A DNA stretch of 64,000 nucleotides, taken from NCBI GenBank assembly GCA_024347235.1, contig AP025283.1:2170001-2234000 (forward strand), read 5' to 3'. The position numbers and the translations under genes are program-made. This document shows, in pieces, positions 8,698 to 18,066 of this stretch (position 1 is its first letter; every line of letters starts with the position of its first letter). The notes under the pieces are model-generated. The model searched no databases and had not been told where the DNA came from. It was given only the letters and a program-made list of their open reading frames with translations. The DNA comes from Aliamphritea spongicola (GTDB lineage Bacteria; Pseudomonadota; Gammaproteobacteria; Pseudomonadales; Balneatricaceae).

Positions 8698-10109
8698 TTA
8701 CTTGTTGATGTTGATGATTTGCGGCACGGTGTACTCCAGCAGACCGTCTAGCCCGAATTCCACCCCGAAGCCAGACATCTTGCAGCCACCAAAGGGGGCA
8801 TGGGGCAGCACTTCTGCGTGGCCGTTAATCCACACGGTGCCGCATTCCAGCTGCGCCGCAATGGCCTGAGCCGCATCCAGATCTTTACCCCAGACAGAGC
8901 CCCTAAACCTACGGAGCAGTCGTTGGCCATGCGGATGGCATCGTCGACTTCGCTATAGGCGATAACCGGCAGGGCCGGGCCAAACTGTTCTTCATCCACC
9001 AGACGAGTGCCGTTGCTGACATTGGCAACAATGGTCGGCGGGTAAAAATAGCCGTCGCCGGACAGGGCTTCGCCGCCGCACAGAACCTTACCGCCATTCG
9101 CAGCTGCATCGGATACCAGTTCGCTGACGATCTTCAGTTGGTTGGCGTTCTGAACCGGACCGAAGGTGGTGGTGTCAGCCATACCATCGCCGACGGTCTG
9201 TGCCTGCGCCAGTTCAACCAGTTTGTCGCATACCGCCTGATATTGGCTTTCATGCACGTACAGGCGTTTCAGGCAGGCACAGGTCTGGCCCATATTCAGA
9301 AAGGCTGTCTGGAACAGGCCTTCAGCAATGGCGTCGATATCACTGTCTGGCAGGACGATCGCCGCATCATTACCACCGAGCTCAAGCGTCAGACGCTTAA
9401 GGTTGCCGGCGGCACTCTCCATGATGCGCTGACCGGTTGCCGTTGACCCGGTGAACACGACTTTCTGAATATCTTTATGGGCGCTGATGGCGTTACCGAT
9501 TTCCGCTTCACCGGTGACGATGTTCACCACTCCTGCAGGCAGCACTTCATTCATCAGTTCCACTAACCGCAGGGTATTCAGCGGTGTCAGGCCGGAAGGT
9601 TTACAGACAACTGTATTGCCTGAGCGCAGTGCCGGAATGATGTGCCAGATAGCAATCATCAGCGGCCAGTTCCACGGGGTGATGGAAGCCACCACACCCA
9701 GAGGCTTACGGTGATTCTCAATGCGCTTGTTGGGGCTGTCTTCAATTACTTCAACAGGAATGTCCAGATCCGCAGTGTAGCGAGCCCATGCCAGAGCACC
9801 CTGAACTTCCATATTGGCCAGAAACAGCGGTTTGCCCTGTTCCTGGACAATGATTTCAGCCAGTTCATCCCCGTGCTGCTCAATCTTATCGGCGATCTGA
9901 CGAATCAGTGTCTGACGGTTTTCATGGCTGCTGTGCTGCCAGGTTTTAAAGGCAGCACCGGCTGCTGCTACAGCTTCGTCCAGCTGGGCCACAGAGGCCA
10001 GCGGCGCCTGGGCAACCGTCAGTTCAGTAGCAGGGTTAATCACATCAAACTGGCCGGCGGCACCGGCAACAGAATGTCCGTTGATGGTCAGTTGAATTGC
10101 GTCAGACAT
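8698..10109 (-). CDS. NAD(P)-dependent aldehyde dehydrogenase, frame-broken near C terminus
   Basis: This ALDH-superfamily enzyme oxidises an aldehyde to its acid in the cytoplasm. Visible are the coenzyme motif ITPWNWPLMI, the VFTGSTATGQ loop, the general-base Glu in LTLELGGND and the catalytic Cys in NMGQTCACLKRLYV. One missing base near 8900 shifts the end; the restored C terminus reads ECGTVWINGHAEVLPHAPFG and ends in IININK at 8698. ATG 10109 is chosen because GGAG lies at the right distance upstream. Two more ALDHs with better-defined roles lie at 21729 and 26581. The co-directed porin, TTT operon and phospho-lyase module suggest a shared catabolic route; the substrate is unknown. Confidence 0.88.
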
Positions 10110-10189
10110 AGTTTTTCTCCCGGGTGACGGCCAGAACCTTATGAGGGAATCTGCAACTGGCGTCACCGTATTATGGTTGTTGTTAAGGA

Positions 10190-11476
10190 TCAGAAGGGCA
10201 CGATGGCCAGTAACTGGAAATAGGTGTTGGTATCGGTGTTATCGACCACGCTGGTTTTGCTGTCCGGGGTATAGAAGCCCAGCAGCGGGCTGATGATCAG
10301 ATGATCATTCACCACCCATTCGGCATAGAGGTTAACTTCCCGCGCGTCGGAACGTTCCGCCCGGCCGGTGGTGTCTTCAAAGTCGAAATACAGCGCACCG
10401 ACAGTCAGCGTGTCAGTTGGGTTGGCTTTCACGCCAATGTGATGAACATCAACGCCGGTGTTACCCGGGCCGGCTGCGGAGTAGTTGGCCCAGACTTCAC
10501 CCTGGAACCAGGTGCCGAAGCCACGGTTAAAACCGGTGAACAGGCTGTCGTAGCCCTTATCAAAAGTGCTGTAGCGGTAGTTCACACTTGGCGACCATGG
10601 CAGGTCGGCGAAGGTCCAACCGGCTTCCGTGTACCAGGCGTCGGCATCGGCGGTATTGTTGCCCTGTTCCTGGGTGGCGAACTCGGCGGACAGAAACAGA
10701 TTTTCTACTCCGGCGTTGCCCTGATAGCGCACACTCATGGTTTCCTGACCATCACGCTGCAGGTTATCGAAGTTACCGTCGGCAATGCCGGTAGGGTCGG
10801 TATCCAGTCCTTTCAGGTAAAACGCGCCAAAAGTGCCAATGTCGCTGACATGTTCAACATTGATACCGGCCATTTCCGGGCGGCCCTGAACCTTGTTATC
10901 AGATTCCAGCCAGAAAATATCAGAACGTAATCCTGTATCACCACCGAGTTTCAGTACGGCGGTTTTATCAAATGCCTTGCGGCCGGCCAGCCAGTAGGCA
11001 CCGCCACGGTTCAGGTCGGTATCGACGCCGTTACCGAAGTTGAGGGCGTCATCATTGAGAATGAAGCCGTCGCCGATGGTGATGATCTGACGGCCGATGG
11101 AGAAATCCACCATGTCATCACGCCAGCCACCGTATACCTCTTCAAAGCGGGTCTGACGTTCGTCACCCAGGGTGGTGCCGGAGGCTTCACCGTCACCCCA
11201 TGCGCCGGTGGTCAGAGCGTTGATCTTGCCGTAGAACTGGCTGTTGTTGCTGAGGGTGGTGTGCCCGGAAAAGCCGTATTTAATGGCCGCTTCCTGCCAC
11301 TGGGGACTGCTGTCCGCATTGCCGTATGACTGGTCACTGCTGAAAGTACCGAAAATGGCTTCGATATCCAGATTCAGCTGGTCACCGTCTTTGTCGATTA
11401 AATTAAGTGCATAGCCCGGGTGCTGATGGTTGCTGCTAACAGCAAAGATGAAAGGTAATGACCTTTTGCAGTCTCA
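10190..11476 (-). CDS. Outer-membrane beta-barrel porin (alginate-export/OprD-like), frame-broken in signal peptide
   Basis: The mature part is a long run of alternating polar and aromatic beta strands ending in the classical C-terminal Phe (YFQLLAIVPF), the BAM recognition signal. It contains EEVYGGWRDDMVDFSIGRQIITIGDGF, a motif region seen in alginate-export/DUF1302-like porins. The start ATG 11476 follows AGAGG and opens MRLQKVITF. Two missing bases between about 11455 and 11420 are needed to join a signal peptide (SLLLAATIS) to YALNLIDKDGDQLNLD. It lies 80 bases before the aldehyde dehydrogenase on the same strand and downstream of the 11570 palindrome. It probably admits the operon's substrate. 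Confidence 0.8.
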
Positions 11477-11569
11477 TCAAGTTTTAACCTCTGTCTTATT
11501 ATTGTTTGGTTAGCTGGCAGCAGGTACTGGCAGCCTGAGGTCTATTTAAGAGCAAAGCGTAAAGGGGTA

Positions 11570-11587
11570 ATCAACCAGATGGTTGAT
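11570..11587. promoter_or_regulatory. Inverted repeat ATCAACC-AGAT-GGTTGAT upstream of the porin (candidate operator)
   Basis: Perfect 7-base arms with a 4-base spacer lie 94 bases upstream of the porin start. The site shares its spacer pattern (NGAT) and arms with 8397-8418, pointing to one regulator for both operons. Confidence 0.6.
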
Positions 11588-11690
11588 CCGGGTGGATTTT
11601 TCCGGATGAAAGATTCGGTGGATGTTGAAGGTAAAGAGAGAGAGGAGGTTGCTGACCGGAGGGAATACCGGCCAGCAGAATCAGTTTGGC

Positions 11691-12605
11691 TTATTCTTTA
11701 CTGAGTTTTAGGTAGACGCCCAGTGCCATCAGCAGGGCGACAGCGGCCATCATCATCCATACGGCGTTGAGCACCTGGGTATCGCTTTCTGCCAGCAGGG
11801 ATTTAAACATCAGTAATAAGGATTCAATCGAGATCGCAATGACGATTGCCGACATAAACCGGGTAATGGTCCGCCGGGAGGTATCGTGGTGGTGGATGTC
11901 TTTGTTAGACAGCACTTCTTCTTCGAGGATGGTTTTGCCAAGGTCGAAAATAGCCAGCCCGAGGGTAATCAGGATGACGATACCAAAGGCGCCGGTAGTG
12001 ACGTCGCTGGTGAGCTGAAATACATCAAGTAATGATTTGCTCGCACCTGCCAGTAGCAGCAGGGAAACGATGACCAGCAGGCCGCCAATGATGGCGTATA
12101 CACCCTGAAAAGCCGGATGTACCCGCTCCCGTAACTGGTCTCCCTTGAGATAAGAAATCAGCCGCTGCAGGTTAAAATTCAGCACCACGTAGCCGGTGAC
12201 TTCGCCGTTGCTGTTCTGAATCGTTTGCACACAGGAGATGGCCAGCTGGTGGGTGGCGCTGGACAGATAGGGTTCCGTGACGCTGACTTCACGGTCCCGG
12301 TGTTGCAGGATCTGCATGTAGGGCCGCTGGCTGCGGTCGCGGCCTTTGCCGGGCTGGCGGCGCTTGCGGTAACTGACATGGGGGCTGAATACGGTATCCA
12401 TCAGCTGCACGCCGTGACTGTCCAAACTGTACATCAGTTCGATGAAGGGATAGTTCTTGCTCAGGCGCCGTACCGCCTGCTGTTGCTGTTCCTGATCAGA
12501 GAGCAGCTGTGCGCCGCTGAGGCTGGCCATCATGGATTCCATGAGGCTGTGCACAGCCTGTCTGTATTGCTGGTAGTGCTCCAGCAACCGTAAATGGTTC
12601 TGCAT
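11691..12605 (-). CDS. PDC-sensor-like integral membrane protein
   Basis: This intact 304-residue protein begins with a soluble region predicted to be extracytoplasmic-sensor-like (PDC/Cache: YPFIELMYSLDSHGVQLMDTVF, SQRPYMQIL, VTEPYLSSATHQLAISCVQTI, GEVTGYVVLNFNL). At least four hydrophobic segments follow (about 168-190, 205-225, 250-270 and 280-298). No kinase, GGDEF or methyl-accepting domain is attached, so how a signal would leave the protein is not visible. There is no cleavable signal peptide; the N terminus may be cytoplasmic or an export frame may be missing. It is monocistronic. The PDC call rests on pattern, not exact motifs. Confidence 0.6.
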   Translation of the reverse strand: MQNHLRLLEHYQQYRQAVHSLMESMMASLSGAQLLSDQEQQQQAVRRLSKNYPFIELMYSLDSHGVQLMDTVFSPHVSYRKRRQPGKGRDRSQRPYMQILQHRDREVSVTEPYLSSATHQLAISCVQTIQNSNGEVTGYVVLNFNLQRLISYLKGDQLRERVHPAFQGVYAIIGGLLVIVSLLLLAGASKSLLDVFQLTSDVTTGAFGIVILITLGLAIFDLGKTILEEEVLSNKDIHHHDTSRRTITRFMSAIVIAISIESLLLMFKSLLAESDTQVLNAVWMMMAAVALLMALGVYLKLSKE

Positions 12606-12671
12606 TGTATGTACTCTTCATTAAGCCCTCTGGCCGGATGGAAGGCCGAGTGCTGTGGGTCAAAGGTCCAA

Positions 12672-12848
12672 TTAGTTCAGTGAGAGTACAAAGCAGCGGT
12701 CGTCAGGCCAGATCTGCTGTCTGAGCCTTTCTTTGGTTGAAGAGGGTGAAGCGTTTTGAGAAGAGAGGGCCGGTTGCGCAGGAGCAGGTTCCGCAGGTTC
12801 TTCAGGGCTGGGTTCCGGCTGGTTTGGGGTAACAGTATTCTGTTGCAT
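12672..12848 (-). CDS. Small proline/glutamate-rich protein of unknown function
   Basis: This 58-residue frame opens MQQNTVTPNQPEPSPEEP. The first half is made mostly of P, E, A and Q, and the C terminus is KERLRQQIWPDDRCFVLSLN. ATG 12848 is preferred over 12863 because GGAG lies 7 bases before it. No family is recognised. Low-complexity composition and a good ribosome site support a real but disordered small protein. Confidence 0.45.
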   Translation of the reverse strand: MQQNTVTPNQPEPSPEEPAEPAPAQPALSSQNASPSSTKERLRQQIWPDDRCFVLSLN

Positions 12849-13052
12849 GGTGTAACTCCGCATAGATCTTTATTATTTTTGACAGCTGTTCATAGCCGCC
12901 TGATAAAAGCTTACCTCAGCCCGGATGGGCGATTGGCTTGAAATCGCGGCATCTGTGGCTGATTGAACTGAATTTATACTAACTAACCGGTACTAAAGTC
13001 TATTGATGAATATTTATTGGGAGATAAAGTTTTCTGATAAAGCTTGCGGAGA

Positions 13053-13078
13053 TAAAGCGGGCTCAAAAGGCCCGCTGG
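13053..13078 (-). terminator. Terminator after the 13102 gene
   Basis: Arms AGCGGGC (13056-13062) and GCCCGCT (13070-13076) form a hairpin. On the minus strand it is followed by TTTATCTCC. It lies 25-50 bases beyond the stop of the 92-residue gene. Confidence 0.65.
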
Positions 13079-13101
13079 AGAGATAAGGTCAGGTTGAAGT
13101 G

Positions 13102-13380
13102 TCATCCGGCCCTGCGCCTGCCACGGGAAGCAAACTCTCCCAGGGCGGCATTGGTCCGTAACAGAAGGGCGAGAAAATCCTCCTGAGACATAACATCTGC
13201 GATAGGTTCAGTGCCACGCTGAATATCGTCGACCTTGTCCAGCTGGCTGCCGTAAATTATGTAATCAGCAGGGTGGCCATAAGGAACCACCTGCAGTCTG
13301 CTTTGAGTGTACAGCGCGATTAAACGCTGAATTTGATCTGCGGGTACGCCAATAAGCGAAATGCGTTTGCCTTTGAGCAT
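13102..13380 (-). CDS. Small hypothetical protein (92 aa)
   Basis: The frame is intact: MLKGKRISLIGVPADQIQRLIALY opens it, and a basic tail (SRGRRRAG) closes it. The beginning resembles a single beta-alpha unit (KRISLIGVPADQIQRLI), followed by ADYIIYGSQLDKVDDI and a helical end. No family is recognised. It has its own terminator and stands alone between the sensor protein and the kinase gene. Coding is likely from length, start and terminator placement; function is unknown. Confidence 0.55.
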   Translation of the reverse strand: MLKGKRISLIGVPADQIQRLIALYTQSRLQVVPYGHPADYIIYGSQLDKVDDIQRGTEPIADVMSQEDFLALLLRTNAALGEFASRGRRRAG

Positions 13381-13610
13381 AATATATTCATCCTTGAATA
13401 GTTGTGTTTAAAGCGTCCCGGAAATGATAGGTGGCCTGTTACTTTGATGCAAAATAAATGTGCTACATATCTCTGCAAAATGGGTATTCGGGGCCTGTTT
13501 TTCCCGGGTTTTCGGGCTTTTTAAGACCATTGTATTAGAGTTATCAGGCGAAATTAGGTTCAGATGCTTGTTGCTGAAGAGAGATGAAGGGCGTGAAATC
13601 TGAGTAAGGA
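13381..13610. other. Non-coding gap between the 92-aa gene and the kinase terminator
   Basis: No convincing gene was found here. It is moderately AT-rich, presumably holds the promoter of the 92-residue gene at its left end, and leads into the hairpin at 13611-13638. Confidence 0.5.
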
Positions 13611-13638
13611 AACGCCGGTGGTAACTGTAACCGGCGTT
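13611..13638 (-). terminator. Hairpin terminator downstream of the kinase gene
   Basis: Arms AACGCCGGT and ACCGGCGTT (9 bp) surround a 10-base loop. On the minus strand it follows the kinase stop by about 50 bases and runs into TTCC. On the plus strand it is followed by GTTTTA, so it may work in both directions. Confidence 0.65.
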
Positions 13639-13688
13639 GTTTTATGAAGCTGTTGCTGGTCTAAGTGCTTTGGTTTAAGTGTTTTGGT

Positions 13689-14707
13689 TTAAGTGCTTTG
13701 TGAAAGGTACTTTTCAGCCTGATGGCAGGCCCGGCTGATCAGGTCAGTGGTCAGTTCCCGGGCGGTCTCTGTTTCCTGACGGTCCTGAATCCAGCCCAGA
13801 TAAGTGAAGCCCCGGGCAGTGAGGAAGGTTTCCAGTAACTGCAGGTCTTCGTGCTTCAGGAGGCGTAACTGGCAGTACCCTTCAGTCAGGGCGGTTTTTG
13901 CCGTTTCATAGTCCGGTTCCCGGAGCACAAAATACAGAGCGGTTGCCAGTTCAAACATATGCCAGCCGAAACCGGCATCGTCGAAATCCAGCAGGCGCAC
14001 AGTGTCACCGTCGGTCATCAGATTCTCCGGCACGAAGTCTGCGTGGATCAGGCTGTAGTTCCGGGGATTTTTCCAGCGTACACAGTACATTTCTGACTTT
14101 GTCTCTGGCCTGTAGCAACAGTGCCCGCTGATCCGGTGTAAGCTGCGGCAGCTCCCAGAAACGCCCCAGAAGGGCTGTTCCCCACCAGACCTTCCGCATC
14201 CCAGGCCTGCCGTTCAAAGCCGTCGGGCAATGGCCACTGGCTGGCCTGATTATGCAGCTGTGCGGCGATCAGGCCGATTTGTCGGTAGGTGCGGTGAATG
14301 CTTTCAGCATCTTTCCCCAGGCCGTGTTCAACACTGCCCAGCTGCTCGCCACTGATCCAGGCGAACAGATCAATACAGCGGGCTTCCGGCACGGCATCAG
14401 TCTGGACACTGACCAGTAGTTGTCCGTCGGCAGTGGGGATGACTTTGGGTACCGCGATGCCAGCTTCATCCAGCGCGGCCATCCACTGCAGTTCAGAGCG
14501 AAGCGCTGCACTGCTGTGATACCCCGGCCGGTGGATGCGCAGGGCGAAGGTGTTATCTGCGGTGATCACTTTAAAGACGGCATTTTCCCGGTATTTGATC
14601 AGGCTGATGCTTTCAGGCGTCAGATCCCAGTGTTGCAGGGCATGCCGGGCCAGCAGGGTGAGCCGCTCCGCCTGCTGGTCCGGGGTGAGTTGGTAAAAAT
14701 CATCCAT
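13689..14707 (-). CDS. APH/choline-kinase-fold kinase (hydroxylysine-kinase-like), frame-broken
   Basis: This is a small-molecule kinase of the aminoglycoside phosphotransferase fold. The N lobe reads LIKYRENAVFKVITADNTFALRIHRPGYHS (nucleotide-binding Lys/Arg region). The catalytic loop is SLIHADFVPENLM (the HxDxxxxN form, with Asp and Asn) and the metal motif is VRLLDFDDAGFG. Several missing bases lie near 14180, 14165 and 14075. Its start overlaps the stop of the phospho-lyase-like gene by 8 bases, so the two are coupled. In animals a kinase of this family (HYKK) phosphorylates 5-hydroxylysine, and an AGXT2L enzyme then removes phosphate and ammonia. The same pairing here suggests an amino-alcohol substrate; which one is inference. 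Confidence 0.8.
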
Positions 14708-16021
14708 GAGCCATTTCCTCCGAGACCTGCTGCAGCACCTTGTCCAGTGTGTGGATCAGCAGATCAGCGTGTTCCGGCTGAAAAGGCATGGGCGGGCGAA
14801 GTTTGAGAATAGAGTCATGTACGCCGATCACGCTGATCAGCACACCCTGTTCCTTCATAAGGTTGATGATGCGCCGGGCCTGTTTGTTTGCCGGCGTTTT
14901 GGTGACGGGGTCGGTGACCAGTTCAACCCCGAAGAACAGGCCCCGGTCACGAACTTCGCCGATAAGGGGATAACGGGTTTGTAAGCTGCGTAATCCTGCT
15001 GCGACGTATTCACCGGTACTGACGGCGTTGGCCAGCAGGTTATCCTGTTCAAGGGCATCCAGCACCGCCATACCCACGGCACAGGACACCGGGGTGCCGC
15101 CAAAGGTGTTGAAGTACATTGAATGCTCGGTAAAAGCATTTATCAGCTCACCGCGGGCAACCACACCTGCCAGCGGATGACCGTTGCCCATGGGTTTCCC
15201 CAGGGTGACGATGTCCGGTGTAATGTCGTACCACTGATGGGCCCACCAGTGTTTGCCGGTCCGGCCAAAGCCGGCCTGTACTTCGTCGGCAATCAGCACG
15301 CCACCAGCCTTGTGCACCAGCGCCGTGGCTTTTTCCATAAACCCGGCAGGGACGTTAAGCAGGCCTTCGTTGGCAAAATCCGGGCAGACCAGCATGCCGG
15401 CAAACGGGATACCTTCAGCGGCGAATTCATCAATGGCGCGGGCGATTTGTGCGGCATAGGCATCCGCCAGCTGATCTTCTGTTACACCGTCGATACCCCT
15501 ATAGCTGTCCGGAATGGCGAAGGCTTTTACCCGTTTGGTATGACGGGCTTCCGGCATGAAGCCGGTGCCGATTTCGGCTACCGCTTCGGTGTTTCCGTGG
15601 TAGGCAAAATCCGTGACGATAATGCCCTGGCCACCGGTGTAATGCCGGGCCATGCGCAGGGCCAGTTCGTTAGCTTCACTGCCGGTGCAGGTCAGCATGG
15701 CCATGTTAAGGGTATCCGCGAAGGTGGCGCTGAGCCGCTCGGTGTAATCAATGATGTTGTTGTGCAGATAGCGGGTGTGCACATTCAGAGTGCTGGCTTG
15801 GCGGTGCATGGCTTCCACTACCCGTGGGTTACAGTGGCCCACGTGGGGAACATTGTTATAAACATCCAGATAACGTTTGCCGCTGTGGTCATACAGCCAG
15901 ACATCTTCTCCGCGGACCAGATGAAGTGGCTCGTCGTAAAACAGGGGAGTATGGGGGCCGAGGATATTTTTCTGCGGGCCAGCAGTTCCTGAGCTGCAGA
16001 ATACGAAGGGGAGTTTTGCAT
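14700..16021 (-). CDS. Class III PLP enzyme, AGXT2L/phospho-lyase type, frame-broken near N terminus
   Basis: This fold-type I PLP enzyme has the Lys region ADEVQAGFGRTGKHWWAHQ ... IVTLGKPMGNGHPLAGV, where the Lys in GKPMGNG binds PLP. It resembles ethanolamine-phosphate and phosphohydroxylysine phospho-lyases (LDVYNNVPHVGHC, RYLHNNIIDYTERLSAT, YFNTFGGTPVSCAVG) more than GABA transaminases. The true start is ATG 16021 (MQNSPSYSAAQELLARRK), joined to NILGPHTPLFYDEP after one missing base near 15972. The alternative ATG 16085 gives an N terminus unlike the family. It overlaps the kinase gene downstream. Phospho-lyase is favoured, but a plain aminotransferase cannot be excluded. Confidence 0.82.
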
Positions 16022-16083
16022 AACAGATACCGTCAAACTGTTGAATCAGCGTTCGAGTATCCGCTTTATTCTGTCTGAGAAGC

Positions 16084-16101
16084 ATCCATCAGATGGTTGA
16101 G
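16084..16101. promoter_or_regulatory. Degenerate copy of the ATCAACC-NGAT-GGTTGAT palindrome
   Basis: ATCCATCAGATGGTTGAG matches the 11570 site at 15 of 18 positions and lies 63 bases upstream of the phospho-lyase start. That is the same distance as the 8397 site from uspA. One arm is intact (GGTTGA) and the other is weak. Confidence 0.4.
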
Positions 16102-16132
16102 AGTGGGGTTTAATATAGTTTAACGGAGAGGA

Positions 16133-16835
16133 TCAGCTGGCCTGTAAAAGTTGCAGGCTGCGGCTGACCAGTTCTGCCCGTGACTGTACGCCGGTTTTCT
16201 GAAAAATGTGGTGCAGGTGGGTTTTACCGTGGCCAGACCCAGGTTAAGTTCCGTGGCAATTTGCTTGTTATTGGCACCGCTCATCAGCAGTTCCAGTACA
16301 TCCAGTTCCCGTTCGGTAAGCTGATACTGCTGGTGGAACCCCTGACGCTCCTGTTGCCGGCGGGGCAGATACACCGTATTCAGGCTGTACTCCATGAAGG
16401 GCTGAACACTGTTGAGCAGTTCCAGTTCGGAAGCTGTGAAATTGCCCAGGCTTTCCGCCCGCAGGATACTGAGAATGGCGACGATCGTGCCCTCAAGGCG
16501 GAAGAACATGTCTGCCACGTAGCGATGTTCATTGGGCAGCATGAATTCCTGATAGTAGCGGCTCTGTTTCAGCAGGTGTGGGGCAATCTGAGAGTCCAGC
16601 GTGGCGACCCGGGTGTCTTTGTCGCGGAAGCGGTCCGGGCTGAGTGGGTCCATAGTACTGTACTTCTGGGTGTACTGCTTCTCCATATCCTGAGCGCCGT
16701 TGAAGATCACCGCCCCCGGTGCTGCATACCCGGTTCAACCAGAAAGAAAACCGCATTGCTGACCGGTAACAGACTGCTGATCAGGGACAGGCTCTGGTGC
16801 TGGAACTGATGGGGAATAAGCGGGGATGCAGTCAT
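16133..16835 (-). CDS. LuxR-family transcriptional regulator, frame-broken
   Basis: The C-terminal helix-turn-helix is clear: YQLTERELDVLELLMSGANNKQIATELNLGLATVK, then after repair HLHHIFQKTGVQSRAELVSR. The N-terminal 160 residues (SLSLISSLLPVSNAVFFLVEPGMQH, MFFRLEGTIVAILSILRAE) look like a ligand-binding alpha/beta domain but are not an obvious AHL-binding domain. Missing bases near 16718 and 16228 restore about 234 residues. ATG 16835 opens MTASPLIPHQFQHQS. It precedes the phospho-lyase/kinase pair on the same strand and is the natural candidate regulator of that operon. An HpaR-like palindrome lies 40 bases upstream. Confidence 0.82.
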
Positions 16836-16874
16836 ACAGACATACCTGACCGGGATTAAACAGATAATAATTCG

Positions 16875-16889
16875 GTTAACATATTAACT
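16875..16889. promoter_or_regulatory. HpaR-like palindrome upstream of the LuxR gene
   Basis: GTTAACATATTAAC contains TTAACATATTAA, identical in core to the site before dctP at 28761. It lies about 40 bases upstream of the LuxR-type regulator start. Confidence 0.6.
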
Positions 16890-16922
16890 ATGTTTGCGGA
16901 TTGCAAGATTAATAACCGAAAG

Positions 16923-16945
16923 ATTCCCCGCGCAAGGCGGGGAAT
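16923..16945 (-). terminator. Hairpin downstream of the C1 reductase gene
   Basis: Arms ATTCCCCGC and GCGGGGAAT (9 bp) enclose a 5-base loop, about 30 bases after the reductase stop on the minus strand. The T-run after it is weak (TCTTTCGG). Confidence 0.6.
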
Positions 16946-16972
16946 AGTGACAGTGCTTTTAAGAGAGTGCTT

Positions 16973-17911
16973 TTACAGCTTATCGATCAGTTGCTTCAGC
17001 TGGCTCTTCAATGTCGCCGTTTGCTGTGGGCTCAGGTCGCTGAGCAGCTTCGCTTCTTCTTCCAGTGCCAGCTTCTGCAGGCGGCGGGCCATCTCTGCAC
17101 CGGATTCAGTGGCTTTAAGGGTGTCTTTGTCTTTGTACTGAATCAGGCCTTTTTCCATCATCCAGTCGGCGGTCTGGCGCAGGCTGATTTCCGGCTGCAT
17201 AACCAGATCGGTTAACTGGTCGATGGCGACTTCAGGCTGGTTCACCATGCGGGCCAGGATGCGCCATTCTTCCGGGGTGACATCGCATTCATGGTTCAGT
17301 TTCGGATACAGCTGGGCGCTGAAACGCTGGTAAGTTTCCCGTACCAGATATAACAGATAGTCTCCCACAAAGTCGTTTTCCGGGGCGGTAACCGTTTCGG
17401 CCTGGTTCTGCATCATTTCTGGGTGCTGGGCAGAGACTGCATAGCTGCCACGGGCAAATACCAGCGGCTCGGTTTCACTGTGGTGGCGGTATTCTTTAAC
17501 TTCACCTACCAGAATCAGGTGGTCGCCGCCTTCGTAAACTGCCCAGGTATTACATTCAAACTGAGCGGCGTAGTCGTCCAGCAGCGGTACACCGCCAATG
17601 CCGGTGTGATACTCAGCGTTGGCAAACTTGTCTTCACCGCGGCTGGCAAAGTTATTAGACGTGCTGACCTGTTCGCGGCCCAGTACGTTTACCGCAAAGT
17701 GCTTGGCATTCTGAAACGCGCTCAGGCTGTTGGCGCCTTTATCGATACTCCACAGAACCAGTGCCGGTTCAATGGATACAGAGTTGAAGCTGCTGGCGGT
17801 GACGCCAACCGGATTGCCGGACTCATCCAGCGTGGTAATAACGGTGACGCCGGTGGGGAACTGGCCCAGTGCACGGCGGAAATCTTTAGCATCGAAACCT
17901 GAAGCAGACAT
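16973..17911 (-). CDS. hpaC: 4-HPA 3-hydroxylase flavin reductase with C-terminal MarR-like domain (C1 type)
   Basis: This protein reduces FMN with NADH and supplies reduced flavin to the oxygenase at 19364. Residues about 8-165 form the flavin-reductase fold (FRRALGQFPTGVTVITT, GVTASSFNSVSIEPALVLWSIDKGANS, FECNTWAVYEGGDHLILVGEV). Residues about 180-312 form a MarR-like winged-helix domain (TYQRFSAQLYPKLN, TPEEWRILARMVNQPEVAIDQLTDLV, LIQYKDKDTLKATESG). This two-domain plan and the 312-residue length match the Acinetobacter baumannii C1 reductase, where HPA binding to the C-terminal domain stimulates flavin reduction. The frame is intact. It is the last gene on its strand after hpaA. Confidence 0.92.
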   Translation of the reverse strand: MSASGFDAKDFRRALGQFPTGVTVITTLDESGNPVGVTASSFNSVSIEPALVLWSIDKGANSLSAFQNAKHFAVNVLGREQVSTSNNFASRGEDKFANAEYHTGIGGVPLLDDYAAQFECNTWAVYEGGDHLILVGEVKEYRHHSETEPLVFARGSYAVSAQHPEMMQNQAETVTAPENDFVGDYLLYLVRETYQRFSAQLYPKLNHECDVTPEEWRILARMVNQPEVAIDQLTDLVMQPEISLRQTADWMMEKGLIQYKDKDTLKATESGAEMARRLQKLALEEEAKLLSDLSPQQTATLKSQLKQLIDKL

Positions 17912-18066
17912 AGATATTACTCATTATTGTAGTTAGTTGGGCGGTCTGATGTGGCTGGCTGATACCCGTTCAGGTCAGCATGGCTGTGTAAAGCACCAGA
18001 ATACGCATTACCTGAGAAAATTATAGGCCCGTTGTGAAATCTATGAATATAATTTTCATGGCTTCA

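Noticed and set aside
10301-10930. 209-codon open frame opposite the porin gene
   Set aside because: It lies entirely inside the porin, whose strand pattern and C-terminal Phe are convincing. The antisense translation shows no family features.
15123-15992. Long open frame (289 codons) on the plus strand opposite the phospho-lyase gene
   Set aside because: It is the mirror of a well-supported coding region on the other strand. Its translation has no recognisable motifs, and such mirrors are common in GC-balanced genes.
14700-16021. Annotation of the class III PLP enzyme as GABA or acetylornithine aminotransferase
   Set aside because: The N-terminal motifs (NNVPHVGHC, RYLHNNIIDYTERLSAT) and the coupled APH-fold kinase fit the phospho-lyase branch better, although assay is needed to be sure.
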